Shown: positions 31,536 through 44,129, counted from the stretch's first letter. The stretch is 64,000 nt of DNA from Diploptera punctata (GCA_030220185.1 JASPKZ010007427.1:186001-250000), one strand, 5' to 3'. The notes: generated by a model from the sequence alone, not told the origin. A program made the numbers and translations.

Positions 31536-31816
31536 TAAAAGTAAAGTAAAGTAAAGTAAAGTGATCCCACGACAGGCCCGGAGGCCCTTGGGGTAGTAGG
31601 AGGTTAAGGCTCCCACTTTTCTAGACAATCGGCACTTTATGTCAGCCGGGTTGTCAGCCCTGCGTGACGGCCGCCTTTACCCCCAGAACAAGCATCTGGT
31701 ACTCATTTACGTTAGAGGCTGAGTCGACCCCAGGGCCATAGTGCCGCCAGAGGGTTTGGGTCAGTTTAAAAATCCTGACCCCAACGGGACTTGAACCCTC
31801 GACCCTCCGGCTTGTA
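31536..31816 (-). mobile_element. tRNA-derived SINE (family 3)
   Basis: Read minus: GAGGGTTCAAGTCCCGTTGG is the B box region, then GTCAGGATTTTTAAACTGAC, and the body ends in GTGGGATCACTTTAC with (AAAGT)n. Related copies lie at 46996-47282 and 61189-61312. Confidence 0.75.
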
Positions 31817-31850
31817 GAAATATATAGCCATATTTATGATTCACCCCGTA

Positions 31851-32367
31851 CGTACATTTATTGGGATTATAAACTTGTATATTATTGCGTGTGTAGAATT
31901 TAGTAACACACCATTTTATGACATAATGTACTACTATATTTGCAGCTGGGTTGAACACACAAACTACTTTCAACCAAGAAACAGAGTACAGGTAAAAACA
32001 TATGATCTCAGAGCTTTTCAATGAACTAACTTATTACAAATAATGAGTTTGAAAGCTAATGAAAAAGCTCCGAGGTAACGTCAGTTTTATTTACATTTAA
32101 TATATTTTCTGTTAAGTTAGAACACCCATCTATGATTCCGGAACTACCACGAAAATCTGCGGTTGCTATACTAACGCTTACGACAGGACATGACTGCTTA
32201 GGACAACATCTTCATAGAATTAGTGTATATTGTCTGGAAATGGACAGAGAACATTTAACATACTCTCTAGCTCTTCACATTGATCAAGATACAACGTCCA
32301 AGTATTGGGAAGCAAGAAGGAGAATAAATTTGTTGTTAAATCCATTGCATTAGCTATATACATATAT
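31851..32367. other. No recognised feature
   Basis: Small frames on both strands, none with a domain. Confidence 0.3.
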
Positions 32368-32368
32368 A

Positions 32369-33660
32369 GAGTGAGTCTAAATTCCCCTTACAGAGTTTGA
32401 AGACTTATAGAGGGGACCAAGACAATTAAATTTAACATAGGAACCCATTTTCGGAAATGTGCAGTTTATCCGTTACACATAAAATACCACTACAACATAT
32501 TGCTTTCTCCGACTCCTGCTGCCTGAAATCTGGAACCACTTACAAGAAGGGCTCGATGTGATGACCACCGACTTCAATACAGATGTGGTACCTTCGTACC
32601 ATATTCTCATACACGCGATCACTAACCCCTGGTCTTCCAATATCCGCCGCATCGGACCTACCATTGCACCGAGCTTCGCCGTACAATAGCATCATCCCTG
32701 CTTATTCTTCAAATGTGCATGCCATGGATGACAGCAGCACAGTACCAATGAAGTACACTTTGAATTCCGCTGTGTACTGTCGTGAAGGATTACTACACTA
32801 GGCCTACTGTGCTGGTGGAAATGTCTCTGGGTCGATCACAAACTCAAATGAATATCACGTAAACAAACTTGCAGTGGACATGGAACATCAGGTGAGCGGG
32901 GAATGACGTATGGACTACCCTAGTCAAGATTATCATAAGTAATGCCACGAGTGACTTCCAAATTATTTGGAAATGAAGAGTGGCATTTGTTAGGACTATT
33001 TAACGAATAAAATTAAGCTGTTTACTCACAAATCATTGTTTAATTATAGTTATTTTAAAATATGTATGTATTTAATGTAAACGGCGACGTTTGAAAACAA
33101 ATCAGAAATGTGAGGTTATGTTCATTCACTGCAACTATATCATATTATTTATTGCCAAATAAAATGGCAATATTGTAAGAATGTACCCAAGTGGAGAAAT
33201 AATAAAACACAACAAACTATATATCATAATCAACATTACGGATTATTCATTTATTTTTTTAGTAAACAACTCAGTAAAATCAAGGAATCTGTTCATTATT
33301 TGCTATATTCAACGTATTTGTTGGAGAAAAATAATGTTCTGTCCTGTTCAGAACATTAAAAAGGAGGAGCTTTCTTTATCACAAAAGCAGGAGCTAATAA
33401 AGAGAAATCGATAAAGAGCTAGGTGAAACACGACTGTCATTGGTTGTAAAACAAAATTCATTGAAACGTGATTGGTCATTGACTAGCATTTATGGCATGA
33501 GTTAAATAGTCCTGGTAAGTGGCGTCGAAAAAGAGTGTGTGGTGATTTTACGTGTAGCGGAAAATCGGTACGTTTCCAGACAAAATTCCTATGCTAAACG
33601 TAATTGAATTTGTCCCTACTACAAGTCCTCAAACCCTGTAAGGGGAATTTAGACTCACTC
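32369..33660 (-). mobile_element. Tc1/mariner-derived element with ~110-bp inverted ends
   Basis: GAGTGAGTCTAAATTCCCCT at the left is inverted at 33641-33660, and similarity continues ~110 bp inward. The minus strand at 32510-32680 encodes GRPGVSDRVYENMVRRY and CIEVGGHHIEPFL, a transposase C-terminus. The interior is replaced by a DINE-like copy (32931-33511). Confidence 0.75.
32931..33511 (+). mobile_element. DINE-like element copy 3
   Basis: TATCATAAGTAATGCCACGA, terminal hairpin, GACTATTTAACGAATAAAAT, body, then GCATGAGTTAAATAGTC. Shown in reverse orientation relative to 19250-19954. Confidence 0.8.
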
Positions 33661-33679
33661 TGAATACATACTTATACAG

Positions 33680-33878
33680 TATATTCTGTGGTTGAAAGAA
33701 TTGTAAGCTTACTCTCTAATGGTTAGCGAAGACTAATTGTATTGTATTCATAACTTGTAATCGTTTATGTATATATTGTAATTTAGATTTAAGACTATTT
33801 TTTTGTTTGTAGTTTTTTAAACCTGGTTGAGTGGTAGACAAGGCTTTAAGGCCTTAACTCTGCCAGGTAAAATAAAGC

Positions 33879-33946
<68 letters not shown>
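33680..33946 (+). repeat. LINE 3' end with (ATT)n tail
   Basis: AAGGCCTTAACTCTGCCAGG then AAAATAAAGC and (TAT)n is a typical CR1/Jockey-like 3' untranslated end. 45900-45950 carries a similar GGCCTTAACTCCACCACG on the minus strand. Confidence 0.65.
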
Positions 33947-33947
<1 letters not shown>

Positions 33948-35494
33948 GACTAGACTAGAAAATGTATTAGAAGTAGTATCATTTCTCAAATAAGTATTCT
34001 CCCTCAGAGCTCGTCAAGGAAACATCCAGTTCTCCGGAAGCGTCCTCGACAGCTAAGAAGGGAATTAAATGGTCCATGAAACCAACCTCCGGCTATTTTA
34101 GGGATTTCTGACCCTCTTTAGCCGTTTTGATATAGGTTATTTCGTTTATGAAAATAAGCGATTCCTCCTCCGCCAACAACAGCCAGCCGCAGATCAACAA
34201 GCAAAGGTCTAGTGGTTGGACATTAAAAAGCCTTTCATCAGATTCTTGTTGAATTTAGATTTGTTTACTTGATGCTTTAAATTTGTATGTCGTAATTTTT
34301 TAGCCGTTTGAAGACATGTGACAAGGCATGACGCACCCTCTCCAGCTCTGGATGTAAAGATTTAAGTGGTTGGATTTAGTGTATATCAGAGGTATTTTTT
34401 TCTCATATATATGTAACAGTGCTATTGTAATATATTTTCTTATTGCAATTAATTTCAATATGTAGATGGTTTCTTTACATTTTCTCGTCCCGGTTATTTA
34501 AACGTTTCGGACCGCAATGAAAACAAAATAATTTTAAACTGTAAGTTGTTATTATACACTGTTGTGTAATTTGACACAAATTTAATTAATTTCTACTCTT
34601 TTAAAAACAATATTGTGTATATTAAATCACTGTATCTTATAGGATGCATTGTCAATTTAAGGATCAACGACGCTCTTTAACAATTAATGCCAATAGCGTC
34701 ATAATTCAAATCCAAGTGTGAAAGATTGATTGTTCAGAGGTTACTTATTTCAAGATGGAGTTTTTTATGTGCGTACACACCTATGTAATAGAATTAGGTT
34801 ACTGTCCATCATCATTACTGTTTCCGGCTTATGTATAATTAAATCAGGTTGCGACAGAATCTTGCACGTCGATGTCATGCTTGTTGATGCCCGGCAGTTT
34901 AACCACTTGTTATGAGGTATAACATGCTATGTTAATTCACTTCTATTAATGATGGTACATGTAAAAAATGTTAATGTAAACATGTACGAAATTGAAAATA
35001 GGAAGGTACATGTTGTAACGAGACAATACAGTATAGTATACGTGAACATAAGCACAGTTATAAATAATCCGGAAATCAGTAATGTGACAGGCACTTTGAC
35101 GTCCATATTCCCGTAAGCTGGCGTCGCAGACTCTAGGCCTACCTACCTCAAACTGCTTATTAAAGCGAAATTTATCATTAAGAGCGGGGATTTACCTGAA
35201 AATGCAAATTAAAAACAAAACAAATACGCACTAGAGGCGCAATTTCTTTTTCGGAAGGAAACTCGGCTTATAGGTTTTTTAATAAGAAATGTTAGCATCG
35301 AGTTCGTTAATTAAATCGGACCATTAGGAGTGATGATTAAGCAGAACGCTTAAATTTTAATGGGAAAGTTTTCAACAGTCTAGTGACTACAATTTGTGTT
35401 TTCTCTCAAATAAACTTGGGGTATATTATCAAAAAAATACACATTTCGTAAACCAACAAAATCGGACCACTTATATATGGATAATTAGCTTGGT
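33947..35494. other. Long stretch without recognised feature
   Basis: No domain-bearing frame and no match to other repeats in the window. Candidate for unique host sequence. Confidence 0.35.
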
Positions 35495-35506
35495 GTATAT
35501 TAAAAA

Positions 35507-35845
35507 GTCCCGCGCCGTAGCCGAGCGGTTAAGGTAGGAAGCCTTGGCGCAGAGCTGCGCTGGTTCGAGTCTCCATGGGGGAAGAAATTTTCTCATGGTA
35601 TTTCGGCCAGTATGGGACCGGTGCCCACCCAGCATCGTGAGACAATTGGGTAGCTACAATAAGTAGCGGCTCCAGGTTGAGGAACCAGCTATAACGGCTG
35701 GGGGAATCGACATGCTAACCACATGTCACCCCTACACTGGCTGTTGATCATCTACCTCTGTGATTGACATATGTGGATGTGAAGGGCCAGCAGCCGGCTG
35801 GTAAAAGGGCAACCGCTGAAAAGTGGAAAGACCCTCAATCGGTCG
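35507..35845 (+). mobile_element. tRNA-derived SINE (family 1), full length
   Basis: Flanked by a 12-bp duplication GTATATTAAAAA (35495-35506, 35846-35857). A box TAGCCGAGCGGTT (35518-35530) and B box GGTTCGAGTCT (35562-35572) come from a tRNA-Leu-like head. The body has TGGGACCGGTGCCCACCCAG and the end is CCCTCAATCGG. Confidence 0.92.
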
Positions 35846-35857
35846 GTATATTAAAAA

Positions 35858-36228
35858 AATAGATAGTTTGTAAACCAATAAAATCGGATCATTTAGAGTG
35901 GATATTTAGCTGGAACCCAAAATTTGAAAATTAGTCTAGAGGCCGCAATTCCTGTTTGATAGCAACAAAACTGTATACATATGATTTGATGAAAAAATAA
36001 GATGATTTCTGTAAAACAGCAAAATTTGACCATGTATTCGACTTATTCAGGAATTCGATTAAGTTTACGCGCTCCTGCGTGACGGTCGTTTTAAAAGTGC
36101 CTGTTTATACAGGCGAAGTTCCCTCGATAAATAATGGAGTTAATTTTTGCTAACTAGTCTGATATGCACGCTTAACCTGGGGCGCATTTATATGCTCTAT
36201 CATTTCTGAAATATGCATCGTAAGCAAT
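35858..36228. other. No recognised feature
   Basis: Mixed A+T-rich DNA. Confidence 0.3.
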
Positions 36229-37097
36229 TATCATAAGTAATGCCACGAGTGATGCCACGAGGGATGCCACGAGTAATGCCACGAGTGATGCCACGAGTGA
36301 TGCCACGAGTGATTTCCAAATTATCGATAAATTCACGCACGATTCACGAAGTGACAAGAGAATTCATCTGGATAATTTAGAAATCAAGAGTGGCCTTTGT
36401 TAGGACTATTTAACGAATAAAATTGAGCTGTTTACTCACAAATCATTATTAAAATATAGTTATTTTAAAATGTTTATGTATTTAATGTGAACGGCGATGT
36501 TTGAAAACAAATGAGAAACGTTTATTATGTTTCATTTGTTCATCGCTGCAAACAGATCATATGTATTGCCAAAGATCGCAATATTGTAAGAAAGCACCCT
36601 AGTGGAGAAAAAATGAAACATATCAAACTGTTTATAACCAACATTATTGGTTATTAATTAATTTATGATGTCCTATGATGTAAACATATCAATTATATTT
36701 TTCTGCAACGTAAATACCAGGGACATAATACGTTTAAGTAAGTGCAAACAGTGGTCTTTTTTTGTGGTATAATCAATTGCTACAAATGTTTTTCTATTAT
36801 ATCTCGCAAGCAGTATCTGGTTACATTCGTGCACTATGTATACATATATATAATCTGGGAGCCACTTGCATTCTAGGATTCTTACATCTTAGTATATAAA
36901 TTGTTACATTCAACGTATTTCTTAGAGAGTCAGTCATTGAAAAATAATATTCTGACCTATTCAGAACGTTAAAAAGGAGGAGCTTGATAAAATTAAATTG
37001 ATAAATCGATGTGAAAAAGACTAATTGGTGGTAAATCAAAATTCATTGAAATGTGATTGGTCATTGACTCCCATTTGGGGCATGAGTTTAAATGGTC
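36229..37097 (+). mobile_element. DINE-like element copy 4, with internal expansion
   Basis: Both family ends are visible (TATCATAAGTAATGCC; GAGTTTAAATGGTC). It is longer than copy 3 because of the 12-bp expansion and a fuller body. Confidence 0.8.
36241..36312. repeat. 12-bp tandem repeat, six copies
   Basis: TGCCACGAGTGA is repeated six times with two minor variants. Other family copies have a single unit at this place. Confidence 0.95.
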
Positions 37098-39530
37098 CTT
37101 GAAAAAGTTCCAAAATATACAACAAAATATGCACACAGTATTCATATTTAATGAATAAACGCGATAGTAAACATTTCAGTTTGATAAGTGCAGGTACTAA
37201 AATATGGATGTGGTTGTCAAAATAAAAATTTAATAAGATTGTGGAAAAAAGTACTCGCATTTGTTCCTCTAAGTTGTTATCTAAATCTTCCTTTCTGTTG
37301 CACTTCACAGTAAATAAATGCTTTAATTTTGCAATAATTAGTCGTCTTGTAGCTGTTTTCATGCAATAACTTTTAATGTATTTTTTTATTTAGAAAAATT
37401 ATGTTTGATAGAACAATAACATCGAATGGGGGAAAAATCGAAAATGCTATAGATATACAAATATTCCCAATTTTCACTGAGCCGGGTAAAGAGGATGAGA
37501 AAGATTTCATTTCGACTTGGCGCTTGTTTTTCGGACTTACTTTATTCCATCATAGGGTGCGAACTTCCCTGGATCGGCTTTGGGCTGCTAATGTGCAAAC
37601 TTCGCGATAAAAATTTAAACGAAAAATTTTACAAGTCCACGAAATAGGCGTGGCAACATCACACAGCCTCCTGATTGGCTCAGAGACACTACTGCTTTTT
37701 AGGCATTTTAAATAATCAAACTTAATTGAAAATACATCAAATGCATTCAAGTACCTCATAATATACCACAGAAAAGAAATAATATAATTATATATTTCGA
37801 ATCCAGCAAAAACACATTTTCAAAAAAGGGGCGTGGCATCCCCAGACAGCCACGCGAATGGCTAACACATAATTCGCGACAATAATAATTTTAAATTAAA
37901 CTAAACTAACAATATCTCAGTATTAGCTTAAAACAATCATTACGAACACCTTGGATACCATTCGATCACGATATCCTAACAAATTAATACAAAAAATCAT
38001 ACTTTAAAAAATCACCAGCCTCTGATTGGCTGACGGCCACAAGCGCCATATTCAAAAATTACGAAATCATACACAAGTCGGAGCACATTGCCACTACCAT
38101 GCAGGTTGGAATGCTGGTTATTCGTTATTATTTATCATTATACCGGTATCTAATCATATCTAAATCACACCGGGGCTAATGCTTAAGCAGGAACCCGGGG
38201 TTCTCCTTTCTTGGACATCCTGGAGAACCAAAAGGAATCGCTCACCGCTTGTCATTAATTTGGCTAGCCGCAGGGCCTTTCCACCAAGATTACTTTAGAG
38301 AGTGGGCACAAATACACACTGTTTTATTGATAATATGTAGCATTTATAAACTGGACAAAATATGTAGTTATATGCAACTGAAAACCATGTCAAAAATTGA
38401 TCATTCGTATAAGTTATGTATAGAGATGAAACAATTATTTCGTAAAACGATAACAGAGTATGGTTAATGCGACCATTGTAAATGACGTCAGAAGGAAGGG
38501 GCTTAGAATAGTTTTTTGTACCTGCTGGTTACATTAACATTGCTAGAATGTGTTGTTTAGTATCTAGAATAACCATAGTTATATTTCACTCCAAATGTTC
38601 CGAACACTCAGTGCGTAACTTTTATGTTCCATCGCAGTATACTTTGTAAGTCTGAAACTTGCTCTTATTTACATCCGACCGCCGTTCAGAGTTTAAAGTG
38701 ATCTCTAAAGGTTAGGTTGAAGGTTAGTAAACCTCGCGTCGTTGGAAAGAGAGGTTTTCATCTTTAGTAGTGCATCAAGTGTAATCTCATTTATACGGAA
38801 GATAAGTAAAGTGGGTGCCTCGCTTAAAGGAAGATAAATGCGGGCTATGTTGAAGCTGTTTCATCAGGAAATAGCCACGTTGATGGATATTTCGGACCCT
38901 TTAACTTACCAGGTATCACTCCATCGGTGATGTTTGGTGTGTAAAGGGCGCAAGAAATTCATTAAAGCTGTTCTTTCCTAAAGAAACAGCGGAAAAACTG
39001 CACTTAAACTAGCGTGAAATATTTTCCAAGTCCTATAGGACAACAGTGCGCATGCGCCAAAGTTTATAGAGCCAACGATATCGATTATCATCCTCGATTA
39101 CTATCCGTCCCTATGAAATTTAAATGACCAATATTTGCAATAAATCCCCAAATCTATGTTAAAAATATATTAATAATATTAAAATTACCAATCGTTTATT
39201 AAAAATGGGCGTACACTTACTTATCACTCCCTAATGCTGATCCAACCAGCGATAACCCAAAACAGCGATAGAAAAATCATAGGCTAAGTAATATACTCTG
39301 TGGAGAAAATAGCAGTCAGCATCACAATATTGTCTAACAGTGTCATAATATTGTGATTTGCATATTTAAATAAATACTTCAAATTTGCCTAATAATGTTA
39401 TAAAAATTGTTTGAAAAAGATTAAAATATTAAATAATGTTAGTAAATACAGAAGAAGAGCTATAGTTTACAACAATATAATTGAAAAATGAAGCGCTAGT
39501 AGAAGTGCAGTTGAGCCGAAACAGCTATAA
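37098..39530. other. Long stretch without recognised feature
   Basis: Three separated blocks contain '(T)GGCT' near 37672 (CTGATTGGCTCAG), 37856 (GCGAATGGCTAAC) and 38028 (CTGATTGGCTGAC). No credible gene; possibly host DNA. Confidence 0.3.
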
Positions 39531-40265
39531 GGGCATCCAGTAGTTGGGATAAAAAATATATTTTTTTTCTTTCTGCTTCAAAACATCCAGGAAGGTCTAT
39601 TTATCGATCTGTAGTATTATTTTGTTGATTTTGGACATTAAAACCCATAAAAACTGATTTTTTAAAAATGACATGTCTGTATTCTGCTAATGTGTACATT
39701 TTTCTGTTTTTTGCATTTTCCCGTAACTTGCATTTCTCATATTTTGGTACACTTTTCTCTGACACTATGAGATATAAGAGAATACTTACTTTTTGGCATG
39801 GATATGCAGTTTGAAGAGCTCTATAATAATAAGGTAAATTTATCTTTGTGCTATTGATAGTATTTGAAAAAAAAAGTGTATGCAAAATGTTTAAAAAGAA
39901 AAAGGTATTCGATTTTTTAAAAACTCCACAATCCATATCCGAACTCAAGCAAACCTTATCACAGCCAAATGAACTATGGACAATAACATACTAAATTTTG
40001 GAAATAATTTGATAAATAGTTTTTAAGAAAATTATATGAAGACAATACTTTTAAGAAGTTGGATTTTTTATTTTCATGTTTTTGTATTTTAAATTACTCA
40101 CAAAGAAATATGTCTAAAACGTTAACAGGAGTGTCATACGCTCAGGAAGACATGTTTTATTAGTGACATAATTTTCATGCACATAACTTAATAATAAGCT
40201 GAAAGAAATATTTTTATATGTTGTATTTTTGGACCAAATTGCAAGGAAATTGGTATCGGGTGCCC
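39531..40265. mobile_element. Possible TTAA-type MITE
   Basis: GGGCATCC at the left and GGGTGCCC followed by TTAA at the right are near-inverse ends; the left flank is ATAA. The interior is A+T rich and has no transposase. The short inverted repeat makes this weak. Confidence 0.35.
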
Positions 40266-40269
40266 TTAA

Positions 40270-40925
40270 AGTAGCCCGCTTTAACGTGGCACTCACTACA
40301 GTAACAAGTAGAATAATAATTATAATAAACACCCAAAAAATGTAACAAGTGAATCAATTTAAATATTTTGTCAACATCAATTCTTATGAAAATTAATTGA
40401 ATATACAACACATGTTAAACAAGTTTATTAAGCGTACAGCTGTAACAAGTAATATATTTTGCCTAAAACTTTAAATAAAAGCGGAACGAGATAATACAAT
40501 GAATTAACTATTCCGACTATATTATATAACTGCGAAAATTAGACGATCAAAACCCAAAATACATCAAAAAAACTGCTGAAAATGTTTACTATATTAACTC
40601 CAGAAAAGAACATCTAAAGTAGTATTATCTGCCATTCCTATTCTATTTAGCAAAACACTTAAATAAAATAGGAATTTGTACCAATCCAAATTGTCTTGTA
40701 TGCAACAAACAAGAATAAATATCTGAAGAACATCCTCAAACTTGCCAAGCGTTACTTACTGGATACATCATAGAAAGATATTGGAGTACAATGGTTTCAT
40801 TACCACACATCAAGAATTACTTCGGCAAAATCTTTCTTCAAGAGTCTTCCACTTATGAGGAGAACCTCAGGTTGTAATTGAAGTGATTTTATTAGGTTGT
40901 CTTGTAAGTAGACATAATGCCATTT
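40270..40925. other. No recognised feature
   Basis: A+T-rich DNA. Confidence 0.3.
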
Positions 40926-40930
40926 TTTTA

Positions 40931-41254
40931 ATGTAACATTGTGTGTCCGGAGGAATTTTGAAGACGTGATTAACTGGGAGTTTGTTCCAAACGGACGTAA
41001 AGTCGATGAGGAATTTTATTTCAACATCTGGAATTTTTAAATGTAACATTGTGTGTCCGGAGGAATTTTGAAGACGTGATTAACTGGGAGTTTGTTCCAA
41101 ACGGACGTAAAGTCGATGAGGAATTTTATTTCAACATCTGGAATTTTTAAATGTAACATTGTGTGTCCGGAGGAATTTTGAAGGTGTGATTAACTGGGAG
41201 TTTATTCCAAACGGGCGTGTAGTCGACGAGGATTTTTATCTCAACATCTGGAAC
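40931..41254. repeat. 110-bp tandem repeat, three copies
   Basis: Units at 40931-41040 and 41041-41150 appear identical. The third (41151-41254) has about ten changes. Each begins ATGTAACATTGTGTGTCCGG. Confidence 0.95.
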
Positions 41255-41394
41255 GAGTTTATGAAATTTTGGTCGCTGGTTCAAACCCGATCGGATCCCA
41301 CACCGAATGAACAACCATTACAAAATTTCAGGAAATAGGAAGAATTGAACTGCTAGTACACCAGACATATAGCCGCTTCTTCAGATTACAATCT

Positions 41395-42000
41395 GTTTCG
41401 GTCCATGACCTATTTCTTGCGTGAAATTTTGAATTCCCATCCTGAACTAATGTTTTCCAATCATCCTGTATATAATTTACTTCCCTCAAACTATGGTAAA
41501 AGTTATATTCTCACCTCATTCTTCATATGCCTATTGGACGTTTTCTATCCTACCGCTGGTAAAATTAATGCCTCGGATAGCGAATTGGAACCTCCTTCGG
41601 ACTAAAATCTCGTTCCGAATTCAGGCCTCACTATACCCCCATAGAATAATTAAAAGCTTCCTGATTTCTGACTACCTTCTCCTGGCCATGTAACTTCCTG
41701 TAACGCGACTATATCTAAGGATGATTTAATAAATTCTGGTGTTAGTATTTCTAGTGTCCCAATTTATTTAATTTCCCAATATTCCATGTTCCTAGTAAAC
41801 ATATCCCTGTGTTTGAGCCTTTGCCATGAATTCCCTGAAGTAGTAAATCCCTGTGACCCGGAAAAGTGTATCCCAGTGAAACCCATGTCAGCGTTTCTTG
41901 ACGGTTATAAGTCTATTATTAGGGTGAAAAATTGTCACTATTTCGAAGAAGGTACTTTTCGTCTGGCTTATCGCTTTCGACCTGCCCGGCAGTAATGTTC
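41395..42000 (-). pseudogene. Internally deleted LINE: 5' end joined to 3' RT tail
   Basis: Read minus, 41990-41840 is 5' leader. From ~41790 NMEYWEIK-like, GTWNIGKL and SSLDIVALQEVTWPGEG form the start of an APE-type endonuclease. After YYGG.VRPEFGTRF the sequence jumps to family-A RT tail (GRPRMRW-equivalent region, 41420-41540). Frames are broken. This is the only endonuclease sequence I find in the window. Confidence 0.6.
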
Positions 42001-42224
42001 CGCCGGCATAGCTTTCGGGGCAATTTAAACATGCAAGCCACTCCACCACGACAATGTCAATAACATTATAAATACAATTTTGTTAAAAAATACATTATTT
42101 ATGAGACAGTATTTGTAAAACAATTACAGAATTTTACAGGAATTAAGTGTATATCCAGTTCTCGTAAAAATACAAAATGGATACAAAATGTGAATAGAAT
42201 GCTATGCTACAGATTGTCTAGATG
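42001..42224. other. No recognised feature
   Basis: Short stretch between LINE relic and the duplicated ~560-bp repeat. Confidence 0.3.
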
Positions 42225-42790
42225 TTATATTACGATGAGAGGTTGGGAAGTGGTTTTTACAGAATCGAGGAAAATGTTTAAAAACATTTTTAATTTCCGA
42301 GATTCTCTAAAACACTTCACAAACGTACGTTGTGCATTATTTTTTGCGCGATGGTGTTTTGAAAATAAGAAATAATAGTCAAATAATATCTTTGTTGGAA
42401 ATATTTGCGTTCATTATAAACAACTGACTGACGTTAACAGTGTGGGCAATGTTTATTAGTTGAAACAACAGGAGACCGTGACACCAACCAGTGATAATAT
42501 GCCGGCAAATACGTATTTATTGTGTTAAGTTGTTTCAAATAAAGTTCAGTTCATTTAAAATACAGTGGTTTGTTTTGTATAATGTATATTAACACTACCT
42601 TTTGGATATTTTTGTATATACATTGTACGTAGTATAATAGAGGGTAGTGGTTTTACTTCCCACAAGTAGTTTGTAATAATGTAATATTGCAGTATAGTTA
42701 TTTAGGTTGGAAACCCCGAAATATGTCGGAAGTTGAACTTTCAATCATGGTAGCCATTGCTGTAAGTACGACAAAACTCACTATCGCGCA
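42225..42790. repeat. Unclassified ~560-bp interspersed repeat, copy 1
   Basis: Closely matches 57080-57655 along its length (e.g. CACTTCACAAACGTACGTTG, AACACTACCTTTTGGATA, GTTGAACTTTCAATCATGG). Contains AATAAAGTTCAGTTC. Family unknown. Confidence 0.75.
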
Positions 42791-43405
42791 AAAAAAAAAA
42801 AAAAAACATGACACCCGCGGTCAGGTAGGCCAACAAAAAACCAAGGAAGACCATTGGGAGCATGCTCAACATTTTATTAGATCGGAGCATATTAACTGCC
42901 TGAATGCTACATGATGATTACAGATTTAATTCTTGGAAAAAAAAAGTAAATGCATAAAAAACGGTCCCAGGCATGTAAGGGCGAAAGAACTAGTTCTTGA
43001 AGCATTGAACATAATCGGACAAGACAGCTGACACAGAAAAACCACAAGAAAATAATGGGTCCTTCGGAATTACTGGCAGTAGTGCGTAGGACTGAAAACT
43101 CATCACGTAAAGCACTCCTCATTTTCAAATCCACAGAAGTGTTAGCCGAACGGATCTATTTGCAACAAAATGAAAAAAAAAAAAAGATCAAAGCATTTCA
43201 AGAGGACATAAACGTGGTATTAAATAGAAAGTAGTGGGAGAACGCTTATGTAGAAGCCTTATTCTCACACAGGACTGCACAGGCAGGAACGATGAATGAA
43301 ATAATAGAGCAGCGGATCTCAAACTGTTTGTCGCGACCTCTAAGGGCTCGTTGGATTCTATCTCGGCGGGTACCGGTGGATATTTGAAATTACTAACAAT
43401 AATAA
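42791..43405. other. Unassigned
   Basis: A runs and small broken frames; no confident family. Confidence 0.3.
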
Positions 43406-43408
43406 TAG

Positions 43409-43588
43409 ATGTGCATGGAATCTTCTTGTAGGAAAACCCAGTTGGTAGACCAAGAATGAGGTGGGAGAATAACATTAAATGATTTGGCGGAAATATATTA
43501 TACAGGGAATGATTGGAAAACATCAGATCAGGATAGGGATGTATGGAGAGCTTATGTCCGTGCGGCCATTCGATAGTGCCAGTGAGTT
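43409..43588 (+). repeat. Degenerate family-A LINE 3' end
   Basis: GTTGGTAGACCAAGAATGAG through GGATGTATGGAGAGCTTATG, ending GTGCCAGTGAGTTA; several deletions. Confidence 0.8.
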
Positions 43589-43589
43589 A

Positions 43590-43601
43590 ATACTACTACT
43601 A

Positions 43602-43644
<43 letters not shown>

Positions 43645-43715
43645 ATAATACTACTAATAATATTAATAATAATATTAATAATAATATTAATAATAATAAT
43701 AATATTAATAATAAC

Positions 43716-43744
<29 letters not shown>
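43590..43744. repeat. Compound (ACT)n/(AAT)n/(ATT)n microsatellite
   Basis: Grows out of the 3' tail of the preceding LINE. Frames on both strands are low-complexity artefacts. Confidence 0.95.
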
Positions 43745-43746
<2 letters not shown>

Positions 43747-43782
43747 TTCGGAATTTATCCACAATAAAATGGCTTTCCGTTA

Positions 43783-44129
43783 AAAAAGAACTCCTGGCGC
43801 GACAGGCCTTGAAGACCCTTAGCCTACCAGCCGGCTGCTCGCCTCACATCCATATGTGCAATCACAGAGGTAGATGATCATCCAGCCAGTGTAGGGGTGT
43901 CATGTGGTCAGCATGTCGAGTCCCCCAGCCGTTATACCTGGTTTTCTCAACCTGGAGCCGCTACTTATTGTAGCTACCCAAATGCTTCACGATGCTGGGT
44001 GGACACCGGTCCCATACTGGCCGAAATAACATGAGAAAATTTCTTTCCTCATGGAGACTCAAACCAGCGCAAGTCCCGTAGCTCTGCGCCAAGGCTTCCT
44101 GCCTTAACCACTCGGCTACGGCACGGGAC
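43783..44129 (-). mobile_element. tRNA-derived SINE (family 1)
   Basis: Flanked by a 12-bp duplication GGCTTTCCGTTA (43771-43782, 44130-44141). Read minus it has GCCGTAGCCGAGTGGTTAAG and the same body as 35507-35845. Confidence 0.9.

Larger units (their letters stand above)
30986..31848 (-). mobile_element. Tc1/mariner-type element with partial transposase
   Basis: The ends CAGAGTGATTCAGAAATATG and the inverse of CGGGGTGAATCATAAATATG, with TA on both sides (30984-30985, 31849-31850). A degraded transposase N-terminus reads minus from 31399: MALNMQQQIAIAAWVITFAN, then in another frame GRPRISTDAKTTKRIVEAF and SPQKSIR. A SINE (31540-31815) is nested inside. Confidence 0.75.

Noticed and set aside
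35507..35600. Genuine tRNA-Leu gene
   Set aside because: The head is tRNA-like but is followed by a fixed 260-bp body seen in three other copies with target duplications, so it is a SINE.
37401..37610. 69-codon frame as a host exon
   Set aside because: No homology recognised, no convincing splice context; too short to support.
43479..43877. Open frames on both strands across the microsatellite
   Set aside because: Low-complexity repeats joined to a LINE tail and a SINE.
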